Origin: Betaproteobacteria bacterium HGW-Betaproteobacteria-9
Lineage (GTDB): Bacteria; Pseudomonadota; Gammaproteobacteria; Burkholderiales; Burkholderiaceae_C
DNA: 64,000 nt
NCBI GenBank assembly: GCA_002842215.1
Contig: PHCC01000002.1
Coordinates: 186,001-250,000, forward strand
Reading direction: 5' to 3'
The notes under the pieces were generated by a model. That model was not told where the DNA came from, made no database searches, and saw only the letters and a program-made list of their open reading frames with translations. Shown in pieces: positions 9,109-18,482 of this stretch. Positions within the stretch are counted from its first letter, which is position 1; every line of letters starts with the position of its first letter. The translations under genes were made by a program, and so were the position numbers.

Positions 9109-11031
9109 TTGAACAACCAGTGGTTCTCGAAAATCGCCGTGTGGATGGTTATCGCCATGGTGCTTTTCACCGTCTTCAAGCAGTTTGACGGCCGCGCAGC
9201 GGCTGGCGCTGGCTACATCGGCTACTCAGAGTTTCTTGACGAGGTGAAGGCACAGCGCATTAAGAGCGCCACCATCCAGGAAGGCCAGGGCGGCACCGAG
9301 ATCGTGGCTGTAACCCAGGATGACCGGCGCATCCGCACCACGGCGACCTATCTGGACCGCGGTCTGGTGGGTGACCTGATCAACAACAACGTCAAGTTCG
9401 ACGTGCGCCCGCGCGAAGAAGGCTCGCTGCTGATGACCCTGCTCGTGAGCTGGGGCCCGATGCTGCTGCTGATCGGCGTCTGGATCTACTTCATGCGCCA
9501 GATGCAGGGTGGCGGCAAAGGCGGTGCTTTCAGCTTCGGCAAGAGCAAGGCGCGCATGCTTGACGAGAACAATAACACCGTGACCTTTGCCGACGTGGCG
9601 GGTTGCGATGAGGCCAAGGAAGAAGTCAAGGAAGTCGTGGACTTTCTCAAGGATCCGGCCAAATTCCAGAAGCTGGGCGGTCGCATACCGCGTGGGTTGC
9701 TGCTGGTTGGTCCTCCAGGCACTGGCAAAACGCTGCTGGCCAAGGGCATCGCCGGCGAAGCGAAGGTGCCGTTCTTCAGCATCTCGGGCTCCGACTTCGT
9801 TGAAATGTTCGTCGGTGTGGGCGCGGCCCGCGTGCGCGACATGTTCGAAAACGCCAAGAAGAACGCACCCTGCATCATCTTCATCGATGAAATTGATGCC
9901 GTTGGTCGCCAGCGTGGCGCTGGCCTGGGCGGCGGCAATGACGAACGCGAGCAGACCCTGAACCAGATGCTGGTCGAGATGGACGGTTTCGAAACCAATC
10001 TGGGCGTGATCGTGGTCGCGGCCACCAACCGCCCGGACATCCTGGACGCTGCCTTGCTGCGCCCGGGTCGTTTCGACCGTCAGGTCTATGTGACGCTGCC
10101 CGACATCCGCGGTCGCGAGCAGATTCTCAATGTGCACATGCGCAAAGTACCGCTGGGCACCGACGTGAACCCGAGCGTCATCGCCCGCGGCACGCCTGGC
10201 ATGAGCGGTGCCGATCTGGCCAACCTGTGCAACGAAGCCGCCCTGATGGCCGCGCGCCGCAACGCGCGCGTGGTAGAGATGCAGGACTTTGAAAAGGCCA
10301 AAGACAAGATATTCATGGGCCCCGAGCGCAAGAGCATGGTGATGCCCGAGGAAGAGCGCCGCAACACGGCCTACCACGAGTCTGGCCACGCGCTGATCGG
10401 CAAACTGCTGCCCAAGTGCGATCCGGTGCACAAGGTCACCATCATTCCGCGCGGTCGCGCACTGGGTGTGACCATGAGCCTGCCCTCGCAAGACCGCTAC
10501 AGCTACGACAAGGACTACATGCTGAACCAGATCAGCATGTTGTTCGGTGGCCGCATCGCCGAAGAAGTGTTCATGCACCAGATGACCACCGGCGCGTCCA
10601 ACGACTTTGAACGTGCGACAACCATCGCCCGCGACATGGTGATGCGCTACGGCATGACCGACGCACTCGGCCCGATGGTCTACGCCGAAAACGAAGGCGA
10701 AGTGTTTCTGGGTCGCTCGGTGACCAAGACCACCAACATGAGCGAGTCCACCATGCAGAAGGTCGACGCCGAGGTGCGCCGCATCATCGACCAGCAGTAC
10801 AAGCTGGCGCGTGACCTGATCGAAGAAAACAGCGACAAGATGCATGCCATGGCGAAAGCCTTGTTGGAATGGGAAACCATTGATGCCGACCAGATCGATG
10901 ACATCATGGCTGGCAAGCCGCCGCGTCCGCCCAAGGACTGGACGCCCCGTAACCCTTCGGTGGGTGGTGGCGGCAGTGGCAGCGGAGGCACGCCGGCTGT
11001 GAACACCGATCCGGCACCAACGGCAGCCTGA
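9109..11031 (+). CDS. ftsH: ATP-dependent zinc metalloprotease FtsH
   Basis: 640 residues. A membrane-bound AAA+ protease that removes regulators and damaged membrane proteins. Two N-terminal transmembrane segments flank a periplasmic domain; Walker A GPPGTGKT is at residues 201-208, Walker B is [13 protein letters not shown], and the zinc motif HESGH is at residues 423-427. The C-terminus is Gly/Ser-rich. I chose a TTG start at 9109 because AGGAG lies six bases upstream and [12 protein letters not shown] matches the family N-terminus. An in-frame ATG at 9046 would add 21 non-family residues. Confidence 0.95.
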   Translation: MNNQWFSKIAVWMVIAMVLFTVFKQFDGRAAAGAGYIGYSEFLDEVKAQRIKSATIQEGQGGTEIVAVTQDDRRIRTTATYLDRGLVGDLINNNVKFDVRPREEGSLLMTLLVSWGPMLLLIGVWIYFMRQMQGGGKGGAFSFGKSKARMLDENNNTVTFADVAGCDEAKEEVKEVVDFLKDPAKFQKLGGRIPRGLLLVGPPGTGKTLLAKGIAGEAKVPFFSISGSDFVEMFVGVGAARVRDMFENAKKNAPCIIFIDEIDAVGRQRGAGLGGGNDEREQTLNQMLVEMDGFETNLGVIVVAATNRPDILDAALLRPGRFDRQVYVTLPDIRGREQILNVHMRKVPLGTDVNPSVIARGTPGMSGADLANLCNEAALMAARRNARVVEMQDFEKAKDKIFMGPERKSMVMPEEERRNTAYHESGHALIGKLLPKCDPVHKVTIIPRGRALGVTMSLPSQDRYSYDKDYMLNQISMLFGGRIAEEVFMHQMTTGASNDFERATTIARDMVMRYGMTDALGPMVYAENEGEVFLGRSVTKTTNMSESTMQKVDAEVRRIIDQQYKLARDLIEENSDKMHAMAKALLEWETIDADQIDDIMAGKPPRPPKDWTPRNPSVGGGGSGSGGTPAVNTDPAPTAA

Positions 11032-11062
11032 TCTCACAGGCTGTTACCTGCGCTTTCACCTG

Positions 11063-11089
11063 ACGGGGCCTTTGGCCCCGTTACTTTTT
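11063..11089 (+). terminator. Hairpin plus T-run between ftsH and folP
   Basis: A perfect 8-bp stem (ACGGGGCC, TTT loop, GGCCCCGT) is followed by TACTTTTT. It can terminate or attenuate ftsH transcription just before the folP start at 11103. Confidence 0.7.
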
Positions 11090-11102
11090 GCGGACACCAC
11101 TC

Positions 11103-11948
11103 ATGCACTGGCAAACCTCCCGCTTCGACATCGACCTGAGTCAACCTAAGGTCATGGGCATTGTCAACGTCACACCGGACTCATTTTCAGATGGTGGTCA
11201 GCATGCCGGAACCCGCGCTGCGCTGGCGCACTGCGAGCAGTTGCTGAGAGATGGAGCGCACATCCTCGACATCGGTGGCGAATCCACCCGTCCAGGCAGC
11301 CCGGCGGTGCCTCTTGACCAAGAACTGGCGCGCGTGCTGCCCGTGGTTCGCGAAGCTGCGAAGCTTGGGGTACCCTTGTCCGTGGACACCTACAAACCCG
11401 AGGTCATGCGGGCTGTCCTGGACGAAGGGGCCGACATCATCAACGACATCTGGGCGCTGCGTCAGGGCAATGCGTTGCAGGTGGTTGCATCGCATCCGCG
11501 CTGTGGTGTGTGCCTGATGCACATGCACCGCGATCCGCAGACCATGCAGGTCGCTCCCATGCAGGGGGACGTTGTGCCCTTGGTCTCCGAATTTTTGCGA
11601 GTTCGGGTGAGCACCCTGCGTGCCCTGAATGTGGCTGCCGAGCGCATCGTTCTCGATCCCGGCATCGGGTTTGGCAAAACCGTCGAGCAGAACTTCAGCC
11701 TGCTCGCGCGCCAGCAGGAGTTGCTCGTCGATGGTTACCCCCTGCTGGCCGGCTGGTCGCGCAAGTCCTCCCTGGGTGTCGTGACTGGGCGAGAGCTGCC
11801 TGCCGAACGCGTGTCGGCCAGCGTGGCGGCGGCCTTGTTGGCCGTGGACAGGGGGGGGCGTGTTGTGCGCGTGCACGATGTGCGGGAAACAGGCGACGTG
11901 TTGGGGGTGTGGGCTGCCATGCAGGCCTCGAAAGCCCTGGCTTCCTGA
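11103..11948 (+). CDS. folP: Dihydropteroate synthase
   Basis: 281 residues. Condenses p-aminobenzoate with a pterin pyrophosphate in folate synthesis and is the sulfonamide target. Motifs are MGIVNVTPDSFSDGG, DIGGESTRPG, SVDTYKPEV, DPGIGFGKT and a C-terminal RVHDV. ATG 11103 (MHWQTSRFDI) is preferred over an in-frame TTG at 11088. The usual downstream partner in Burkholderiales is glmM, which here is displaced by ~18.9 kb of type IV secretion genes. Confidence 0.95.
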   Translation: MHWQTSRFDIDLSQPKVMGIVNVTPDSFSDGGQHAGTRAALAHCEQLLRDGAHILDIGGESTRPGSPAVPLDQELARVLPVVREAAKLGVPLSVDTYKPEVMRAVLDEGADIINDIWALRQGNALQVVASHPRCGVCLMHMHRDPQTMQVAPMQGDVVPLVSEFLRVRVSTLRALNVAAERIVLDPGIGFGKTVEQNFSLLARQQELLVDGYPLLAGWSRKSSLGVVTGRELPAERVSASVAAALLAVDRGGRVVRVHDVRETGDVLGVWAAMQASKALAS

Positions 11949-11978
11949 ACCCCGCCCGGGTCGATATTTACAATTAGA

Positions 11979-12068
11979 GACAACTAAGGTTGTCCAAATA
12001 TTTACTGATGATCGGATTTTTATAATACACAAGTTACAATAATCAGCAATAAAACTGATTTCAGGAGG
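11979..12068 (+). promoter_or_regulatory. Putative promoter/operator region of the T4SS locus
   Basis: This AT-rich spacer after folP contains a perfect 6-bp dyad GACAAC-TAAG-GTTGTC (11979-11994), a perfect TATAAT (12021-12026) and a second dyad AATCAG-N8-CTGATT (12041-12060). A strong AGGAGG at 12063-12068 is not followed by a start codon at usable spacing. The composition contrasts sharply with the flanking GC-rich genes. It is likely the left boundary and promoter of the inserted locus. No matching -35 was found at 17 bases. Confidence 0.4.
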
Positions 12069-12140
12069 AAGCGGCCGCACCCCGGCGCTCGCTCGGGTCA
12101 TCGTTGCCGACATCTGTTCGGCGGTGCACTGGTCCAGGGC

Positions 12141-13256
12141 ATGGTGCGTTTGCCGTTGATGGTTTCAATGCTGGATTGCCCCGATCTGTCGGTACCCCAT
12201 GAAGTGATGCAGCACGTGGTTCACGTGGAGTCGTCACGCAATCCTTTCGCCATCGGCGTTGTGGGTGGGTATCTTGCAAGTCAGCCCAAAAGCCTTGAAG
12301 AGGCGCTGGCGGCGGTTCGCCAGCTGAAAGAAGAGGGCTACAACTTCTCCGTCGGTATTGCTCAGGTCAATCGCTACAACCTGGCGAAATACGGCTTGAA
12401 TACCTACGCTGAAGCATTCGATGTTTGCTTGAACCTCCGGGCGGGTTCCCGCATCCTGCGCGAGTGTTATGACCGCGCCCAGGATTGGGGCAAGGCTTTC
12501 AGCTGTTACTACTCCGGCAACTTCGCCACCGGGTTTGAACACGGCTATGTACAGAAGATCTTTGCGTCCATGCGCAAGGTTCAGTTTGCCCTTGTGGCTC
12601 AAGCCGAGCCGGTCAGGATCATTCCCTACAACAACAACCCGCGAAAACCAGCCAGGGACGACAACCTACCCCTGGGTGGCAGCGGCGTGTCAACCGCAGC
12701 CCCTTCCAGGCAGGCCGCTGCATATCCAGAACCGCACAGCATCCGCAAATACCAGCCTTCGACGCCGTTGTCCGTGACGGCGGCGGCGCTGGCCAATGCC
12801 CGGGCGCCCTCACAGCGATTGCCAACCGGCGGCACTGGCATCGAAACGGCAGAAATCCGGCCCGCAATACCCGTCCCCGGACCGGGAGCCGAAATGCCGG
12901 GAGCGACAAAGCCTTCATCGCGTGGCCTGAGCAACATCCCCACGCAAGTGGTGGGAGTCAATGGCGACCCCTACCAAACGCGTCTACTGCCGCCCGCCAG
13001 TGCAAGCTTGCCCGCGGACCAACTTCCGTTGCCGGATTTAAATGCCCCTTTGGCACCCGGAGCAGTTGGCGCGAGCAAGCCTAAAAAATTCAGTGCAACA
13101 AACGCCATGACCGCCCGCAAAGGTGGCAGTTTGTTGCACGCCACCGAGTCTTCAGGGAAACCTGAAAACGCCGTTGGCGACCCACCTCGGGTTGGTGACG
13201 TCAGTCCTGGGTTGCAGGACAAATCATCGTCTTCAGACAAGTCTTTCGTTTTTTAA
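12141..13256 (+). CDS. virB1: VirB1-like lytic transglycosylase
   Basis: 371 residues. The N-terminal ~150 residues are a VirB1-type SLT domain. The catalytic Glu is in HVVHVESSRNPFAIGVVGG (E30 from this start), followed by FSVGIAQVNRYNLAKYG and a C-rich helix with SCYYSGNFATG. It opens peptidoglycan for assembly of the secretion channel. The remaining ~220 residues are Pro/Ala/Ser-rich and low complexity. No signal peptide is obvious. The start is uncertain: ATGs at 12141, 12159 and 12168 are in frame, and none has a clear ribosome-binding site. First gene of the T4SS cluster. Confidence 0.85.
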   Translation: MVRLPLMVSMLDCPDLSVPHEVMQHVVHVESSRNPFAIGVVGGYLASQPKSLEEALAAVRQLKEEGYNFSVGIAQVNRYNLAKYGLNTYAEAFDVCLNLRAGSRILRECYDRAQDWGKAFSCYYSGNFATGFEHGYVQKIFASMRKVQFALVAQAEPVRIIPYNNNPRKPARDDNLPLGGSGVSTAAPSRQAAAYPEPHSIRKYQPSTPLSVTAAALANARAPSQRLPTGGTGIETAEIRPAIPVPGPGAEMPGATKPSSRGLSNIPTQVVGVNGDPYQTRLLPPASASLPADQLPLPDLNAPLAPGAVGASKPKKFSATNAMTARKGGSLLHATESSGKPENAVGDPPRVGDVSPGLQDKSSSSDKSFVF

Positions 13257-13269
13257 TCAGGAGTAAATC

Positions 13270-13635
13270 GTGAATTGGCAATTTAATCAACAAGGAATCG
13301 AAAACAAAACAGTGCTTTCACTGGTGTTATTTTTCGTGGCGATGATGCTTTCCGTTGATGTGTATGCCCAGGCGGCTCCGGCAGGTGCAGGTGGTTTCAA
13401 GGGGGCCTGTGACAATGTGGTGCTGTTTTTTCAGAACTTTGAAACCTTGTTGAAGGCTGTTTCGGTATTGGTGGTCACGGTTGCGATCGTGTTTGCGGGG
13501 TATCAAATTGCTTTTGCTCACAAAAGGCTCTCCGATGTTGCCCCCGTTCTTATTGGCGGTCTTTTGATCGGTGGTGCTGCAGCCATCGCCGGCTGGTTTA
13601 CTGCCGGATGGACTGGAGGTGCAACCACTTGCTGA
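13270..13635 (+). CDS. virB2: VirB2-like T4SS pilin
   Basis: 121 residues. A long signal peptide (hydrophobic LSLVLFFVAMMLSVDVYAQA, likely cleaved after AQA) is followed by two hydrophobic helices joined by a short basic loop (FAHKRLSD). This is the VirB2/TrbC prepilin layout. It is the major subunit of the secretion pilus. GTG start with CAGGAGTAAATC just upstream. Size, hydropathy and its position between virB1 and virB3 make the call; sequence identity in this family is low. Confidence 0.8.
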   Translation: MNWQFNQQGIENKTVLSLVLFFVAMMLSVDVYAQAAPAGAGGFKGACDNVVLFFQNFETLLKAVSVLVVTVAIVFAGYQIAFAHKRLSDVAPVLIGGLLIGGAAAIAGWFTAGWTGGATTC

Positions 13636-13675
13636 TTTTTCATGGATTCCCTGAGCGAGAATTTTTGGAGTCGAT

Positions 13676-13996
13676 TTGAGAAAAGATGTCCTGTTCAGAG
13701 GGTGCACGCGCCCTGCGATGATTTTGGGTGTTCCGTACATTCCATTTATCGTGGGTGCGGGATTTCCTCTTTTGTTGGCCATGTATTTTTCACTGTATAT
13801 GTTGCTATTGATTCCGGTCAGTATTTTTGCCATGCGATTCATGACAAAAAAAGATGAAATGATTTTTCGCCTGATCGGGTTGAATATGGCTTTTCGTTTT
13901 TTCCCGAAGAATCAACAGCAAAATGGTGGGGCCTGGGTGTTCGGACCGTCGAAATATTCCAAGAACGCACACAAGGTGCGCGGCTATGAGCGCTGA
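13676..13996 (+). CDS. virB3: VirB3-like inner-membrane T4SS protein
   Basis: 106 residues. Begins MRKDVLFRGCTRPAMILGVPYIPF, a recognisable VirB3 N-terminus (LFkg.TRPa...GVP), followed by two closely spaced hydrophobic segments and FMTKKDEMIFRLI. VirB3 works with VirB4 in the inner-membrane complex. TTG start at 13676 with TTGGAG five bases upstream. Lower GC than the flanking chromosome. Confidence 0.85.
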   Translation: MRKDVLFRGCTRPAMILGVPYIPFIVGAGFPLLLAMYFSLYMLLLIPVSIFAMRFMTKKDEMIFRLIGLNMAFRFFPKNQQQNGGAWVFGPSKYSKNAHKVRGYER

Positions 13997-14048
13997 GACA
14001 CAGTGGCCATCATGAAAAAATTCATTTCTAGTTGACTCAATCCCTGAT

Positions 14049-16517
14049 ATGTTTTCTCCCGACGCCGACTACAGCAATTTCATCCCCTTCAGCACCCACG
14101 TGGACGTCCACGTGGTGAAGTCGCGGGAGGGTGACTACATGATCACCTGGCTCCTGAGCGGGTTTCCGTTCGTGGGTCGGGAGGACTGGGAGCTGGAGCA
14201 CCGTCACAAGACCTTCAACAGTCTGTTGCAAAGTCTGCGCGCGCCAGACTTCGAGAACATCGCTTTCTGGGCGCACGACGTGCGTCGGCGCCGGCCGATC
14301 AAGGCCGATGCCAGTTACCCGCACCGGTTCAGTCAGGCACTTCATGAGAGCTACATGGAGCGCTTGTCCAGCAAGCGCCTGATGCAGAACGAGCTGTATC
14401 TGACAATGATCTATCGTCCGGTGGTCAGTGGAAAACGATTTGCGGCCATTTCCAGGGATGTGGAAGTCCTGCGCCGCGAAGAGAAGGCCTACCTCGAAAA
14501 GATTTACGAACTGGTGGGCAACGTTGAAGCGCTGCTTCAAGACTATTCACCGTACCGCTTGGGTTTGTACGAAAGCATCCACAAACAGGTATTTTCCGAA
14601 AATCTGGAATTTTTCGGCTATCTGGTGAACCACGTCGATGAGCCGGTACCTGTATTGCCCGCACCAATCTACGACTACTTGCCCACGAGCAAACACATGT
14701 TCTCAACCGGCAGTGGCGACTTTGCGATTCGCACGGCCAATGGAGACAACTACTACGGCGCGATTCTCAATATCAAGGAATACGCAGACAGCTCCTGGCC
14801 GGGGATGCTGAATGGTTTGAAGTATCTGGAGTTTGAATACATCGTCACACACTCCTTCACGCCCATGAGTCGTTACGCCTCCATGAAGGCGCTGGAGCGA
14901 ACCAAAGGTGCGATGCTTTCATCCGAAGACAAAGCGGTGAGTCAGATCGTGGAGCTCGATTTCGCGATGGATCAGCTGGCTTCCGGGAACTTTGTTCTGG
15001 GTCAATACCATTTCAACATGGCTGTCTTTGCGTCCGGCCAGGAAGAGTTGTACAACAACGTTTCACAAGCGCGGGCCCAGTTGTCGGGTGCGAGCTTCGT
15101 GACGGTGAAGGAAGATGTGGCGATTTCGGCCGCATTTTATGCCCAGTTGCCTTGTAATTGGCGTTTCCGTCCCCGTATTGCCAATCTGAGTTCGCTCAAT
15201 TTTCTGGGTTTTTGCCCGCTGCACAACTTCGCCACCGGAAAGCCCAATTTCAACCCGTGGGGGCCATCCGTCAGCATTTTGCAAACGCTGAACAATCAGG
15301 CCTACCATTTCAACTTTCACGCCACCAAGCCTCACGAAAACTCACTCGGCGAAAAGGCCATTGCCAACACGATGGTCATTGGCAAGTCGGGTACCGGCAA
15401 GACCGCGTTGATCAATTTCCTGCTCGCACAGGTGCAGAAAATCCAGCCGGAGCCCACGATCTTTTTCTTTGACAAAGACCGTGGTGCTGAGATCTTTATC
15501 CGGGCTTGCGGAGGTCGCTACTTCACGCTCGAGAAAGGGCGCCCGACCGGGTTCAACCCCCTGCAATGCGAGAACACGCCGGAGAACGAACAGTTTCTTG
15601 TCGAGCTGGTGCAGACCTTGTGTGGAAAAGAGAAATACTCCCCATCCGAGCAGGAAGACCTGATCCGCGCCGTACGTGCCATTCTCGACACGCCGCTGCA
15701 CTTGCGGACCATGACCAATCTGCAGAAGAGTCTGCCCAACATGGGGGAAAACAGTCTCTTCGAATGCATCTCGGTCTGGTGCAAAGGCGGACCGGCTGCC
15801 TGGGTGTTTGACAACCCCGGAGACAACATCGATTTCTCGGGTTCCAACATCATTGGTTTCGACTACACCGAGATCATCGAAGACGGCAAAACCCGCGAGC
15901 CCATCATCCAGTATCTGCTCCACCGCATGGAGAGCCTAATCGATGGTCGGCCATTCATCTACGTGATGGACGAGTTCTGGAAAGTGCTGGAAGGCAAGGG
16001 TGGGCTCAAAGATTTTGCAAAGAACAAACAAAAGACCATCCGCAAGCAGAACGGCCTGGGCATCTTCGCCACCCAAAGTCCGCAGGATGCCCTGAACAGC
16101 GACATCTCTGCCGCATTGATCGAGCAGACCGCGACGCTCATCCTGCTGCCCAACCCGAATGCGGACGCCAAGGATTACCTCGAAGGTCTCAAGCTGACGC
16201 AGGCCGAGTTTGAGTTGGTGGTTGGACTGGACGAGCGCAGCCGCTGCTTTCTGGTCAAACAAGGCCACACCGCTGTGTTGTGTCAACTCAATCTGAATGG
16301 CATGGACGACGAGTTGGCGGTGTTATCGGGTTCGAGTGACAACGTCGAGATTCTGTCAGCGCTCCTGAGCGAACACCCGAGTCCCCATTTGCCTGACACC
16401 TGGTTGCCCGAGTTTCACGCTCGTCGCAAGGGCTTGCGGACCCAGCGCAAGGTGCTCATGGCCAACAGCAACGAATTTCTGCGGCACGCGCCGACGTCTC
16501 CGGAAGAAGTGGAGTAA
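14049..16517 (+). CDS. virB4: VirB4-like T4SS ATPase
   Basis: 822 residues, normal for VirB4/TrbE/CagE. The N-terminal CagE_TrbE_VirB domain is followed by a RecA-like ATPase: Walker A GKSGTGKT near residues 444-451, Walker B FIYVMDEFWKVLEG near 636-650, and a FATQSPQDALNS sensor motif. It energises pilus biogenesis and substrate transfer at the inner membrane. The ATG at 14049 has only a weak ribosome-binding site, and a 7-codon mini-frame (14012-14035) precedes it. Confidence 0.95.
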   Translation: MFSPDADYSNFIPFSTHVDVHVVKSREGDYMITWLLSGFPFVGREDWELEHRHKTFNSLLQSLRAPDFENIAFWAHDVRRRRPIKADASYPHRFSQALHESYMERLSSKRLMQNELYLTMIYRPVVSGKRFAAISRDVEVLRREEKAYLEKIYELVGNVEALLQDYSPYRLGLYESIHKQVFSENLEFFGYLVNHVDEPVPVLPAPIYDYLPTSKHMFSTGSGDFAIRTANGDNYYGAILNIKEYADSSWPGMLNGLKYLEFEYIVTHSFTPMSRYASMKALERTKGAMLSSEDKAVSQIVELDFAMDQLASGNFVLGQYHFNMAVFASGQEELYNNVSQARAQLSGASFVTVKEDVAISAAFYAQLPCNWRFRPRIANLSSLNFLGFCPLHNFATGKPNFNPWGPSVSILQTLNNQAYHFNFHATKPHENSLGEKAIANTMVIGKSGTGKTALINFLLAQVQKIQPEPTIFFFDKDRGAEIFIRACGGRYFTLEKGRPTGFNPLQCENTPENEQFLVELVQTLCGKEKYSPSEQEDLIRAVRAILDTPLHLRTMTNLQKSLPNMGENSLFECISVWCKGGPAAWVFDNPGDNIDFSGSNIIGFDYTEIIEDGKTREPIIQYLLHRMESLIDGRPFIYVMDEFWKVLEGKGGLKDFAKNKQKTIRKQNGLGIFATQSPQDALNSDISAALIEQTATLILLPNPNADAKDYLEGLKLTQAEFELVVGLDERSRCFLVKQGHTAVLCQLNLNGMDDELAVLSGSSDNVEILSALLSEHPSPHLPDTWLPEFHARRKGLRTQRKVLMANSNEFLRHAPTSPEEVE

Positions 16518-16521
16518 TTCG

Positions 16522-16920
16522 ATGAAACGAACCAACTGTCTCAAGCGCAGCGCGGTGATCCTCGGGCTGCTCGCTGCATCCGCATGTCCAGTATTTGCTT
16601 CCAACTGCGACGGAGTGGCAGAGGGAAAGAGCACCGGTGGCGCCTACTTCAGTCGCGGAGTGCCCTATGAAGAGGATGTGTTTTCCTTCTGCGCGATCGG
16701 TGTCCCGGCTCATTGCTGGGCTGCCATCGGTCCAGGCGTCTGGATCCAAATCTGCCAATACCTCAATAGGAAATGGATTCCAAAGTTCGAGGAAGTTTGT
16801 ATCCATGGTAAGCAGATGGGGATGTGGAAGGGTAAGAGTGGCAGACAGCCCCTGAGCACCAAAGGTGATCCAAAAAGCTCGGATGGCATGAACGAATGCG
16901 AGCATGGGGACGATTTTTAG
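16522..16920 (+). CDS. Secreted Cys-rich hypothetical protein in T4SS locus
   Basis: 132 residues, family not recognised. A signal peptide (MKRTNCLKRSAVILGLLAASACPVFAS) is followed by a mature part with six cysteines, a Trp/Ile-rich middle (HCWAAIGPGVWIQICQYLN) and an acidic C-terminus. It starts 4 bases after the virB4 stop with GGAG upstream, so it is probably cotranscribed. A periplasmic accessory of the secretion channel is the simplest guess. Confidence 0.6.
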   Translation: MKRTNCLKRSAVILGLLAASACPVFASNCDGVAEGKSTGGAYFSRGVPYEEDVFSFCAIGVPAHCWAAIGPGVWIQICQYLNRKWIPKFEEVCIHGKQMGMWKGKSGRQPLSTKGDPKSSDGMNECEHGDDF

Positions 16921-17301
16921 GTTTTCAAAATCGATTGTTGTCCTTTCTTTTTGGTTTGATTTTTCTGTTTCTTCTTAAACGGGTGCATTGGCAAGCGGCG
17001 CGGGCCATGGTTGCAGCAGCCACAAGACCAGGCCGTCGCAACCGGCCAACCGGCACCAACGAACACTGCCGCTGCCTCAGAGCAGTGGGTGTGTAACGAT
17101 GGTTGAAATATTATTCCTTTTGAATTATAAAATTAAATATTTGGCTGTAAAATTTGATAGTATATAAGAATACATAATTAAATATTGACTATGCTTTGCA
17201 TGCCCAGGCAAGGCAAGAAGAGCCGCGAAAGCTCAGGCAGTGCGGTTTTCTTGGTCGATTCAACCGTTCAACCCTTTTGAACCCGTAAACAGGAACCCCC
17301 C
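16921..17301. other. AT-rich intergenic region inside the T4SS locus
   Basis: About 380 bases without a convincing gene. The left third is mixed. Bases ~17100-17195 are strongly AT-rich and contain an 11-bp direct repeat AATTAAATATT (17131-17141 and 17176-17186, 45 bases apart) and several TATAAT-like hexamers. It probably carries the promoter, or a silencer-binding region, for the second half of the cluster. Confidence 0.5.
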
Positions 17302-17676
17302 ATGAAACACAGCACCCCCTCCGAGAACTTATTGAGCCGCCGGTGGCTACTGGGCCGATGGGCGCTGGGCGGCGCTGCGGCGCTTGCGTTGTCGGCGTGC
17401 GGTGGCGCTGGTGGGGATGGGGATGACACGGCGGACCAAGAGGAGCGGCTGAAGGTGGCCTACTCAAAGCTCGAAAACCGTATGGTCTGGACAGACGTTG
17501 AGGCGCTTGTAGGATTTCCAGCGAATGATGAGAGGAGCGATACAGAGTTAAGGTGGGTGGTTGGTGAGGTACGTTTTTCCGCTTCCTTTACATCCACTGG
17601 CGTGAAAAAATTGATTGTTGGCGCTTCTTTAAAGGTTGGAAATAGTCCCGCAGTCGGTAGAAATTTTAACTTCTAA
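17302..17676 (+). CDS. Small lipoprotein with BamE/SmpA-like fold
   Basis: 124 residues. An N-terminus with an RR pair (SRRWLLGRWALGG) leads into the lipobox LSAC. The mature part (YSKLENRMVWTDVEALVGFPANDE...LRWVVG) resembles the SmpA/OmlA (BamE-like) module, where a short helix and V-x-x-L-x-G-x-P precede a small beta sheet. Function in the T4SS locus is unknown. A ribosome-binding AGGA precedes the ATG. It sits just after the AT-rich region and six bases before virB5. Confidence 0.6.
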   Translation: MKHSTPSENLLSRRWLLGRWALGGAAALALSACGGAGGDGDDTADQEERLKVAYSKLENRMVWTDVEALVGFPANDERSDTELRWVVGEVRFSASFTSTGVKKLIVGASLKVGNSPAVGRNFNF

Positions 17677-17681
17677 ATACA

Positions 17682-18410
17682 ATGTCAATTAAGTCAATTT
17701 CTATTGCTGTTGGACTTTTGATTTTTTCGACAGCTGTTCAGGCGCAATGGGCCGTGTATGATGATGAGGTTAAGAAGCAGCTGCTGAAGATTAATAATAT
17801 AAAAAACATTGAGGGTCTTGATAATGGCAAGACTTATCAGCATTTTGAGAGTGAGCGCACAGCAGAAGGCGATATCAAAATGGGAAGCGGTAGCGAAACC
17901 ACGACCCTCAAAGGCTTGGGCACCAAGTTTGAGGACCCCGACGCATTGCCAGATTTGACTGAGGAGCAAATAGCCAAATACGTGGGAACAGCGGCGGACT
18001 GCGGGCAGAAAGAAACCAGTCCCAAGCATTGGGAGGCCTGCATGGGCTTGCGCAATCTGCGGTTGCAAACCATCTTGCAGAGTCACGCCATGTTGAAGAA
18101 TCTGGCCAAACGCCGGGAGGAAATTGTTTCGCTGATCAAGAAGACCCGGGTTTTTCCGCAAGGGGAAGAACAACGAGAGCTGGGTCAAATCCAACGTGCC
18201 CAGTTCGAGATCCAGGGCCAACAAGCCCTGATGCAGGTGGACGCCTTTCAGCTTCAAGTGCTGATGGACGGTTACAAACAGCGCGAAGAAATGTATCTTG
18301 TGCAACAGGCCGAGGCCCGCAAATCGATGCTCAGCCGACCCGAGCGCACCAAGAACGCCAAGCCTCCGCGATTCAATCCGCTGATCAAGGCGGCACCATC
18401 CAACCAATGA
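17682..18410 (+). CDS. virB5: VirB5-like T4SS protein
   Basis: 242 residues. A signal peptide ends VQAQWAVYD; the short motif QWAVYDDEV soon after cleavage and the long helical middle (NLRLQTILQSHAMLKNLAKRREEIVSLI) fit VirB5/TrbJ minor pilins. The position between virB4 and virB6 supports this. VirB5 sits at the pilus tip and contributes to contact and specificity. There is a Cys pair around CGQKETSPKHWEAC. Family identity is moderate. Confidence 0.7.
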   Translation: MSIKSISIAVGLLIFSTAVQAQWAVYDDEVKKQLLKINNIKNIEGLDNGKTYQHFESERTAEGDIKMGSGSETTTLKGLGTKFEDPDALPDLTEEQIAKYVGTAADCGQKETSPKHWEACMGLRNLRLQTILQSHAMLKNLAKRREEIVSLIKKTRVFPQGEEQRELGQIQRAQFEIQGQQALMQVDAFQLQVLMDGYKQREEMYLVQQAEARKSMLSRPERTKNAKPPRFNPLIKAAPSNQ

Positions 18411-18482
18411 GACGACCCATGGCACATATGCAGGTTCGTAAGGGCGGTCATCTGACACCATTCGGAGGTCCAGGGGTGATGC

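Noticed and set aside
9226..11037. 603-codon open frame on the minus strand opposite ftsH
   Set aside because: It mirrors the third-codon GC bias of ftsH, has no start context and its translation (His/Ala/Arg-rich) matches no family.
14012..14035. 7-codon mini-frame (MKKFISS) before virB4
   Set aside because: Possible leader peptide, but too short to separate from chance.
16896..17096. 66-codon frame overlapping the end of the Cys-rich gene and the AT-rich spacer
   Set aside because: It overlaps the preceding gene in another frame, has a basic low-complexity tail and no ribosome-binding site.
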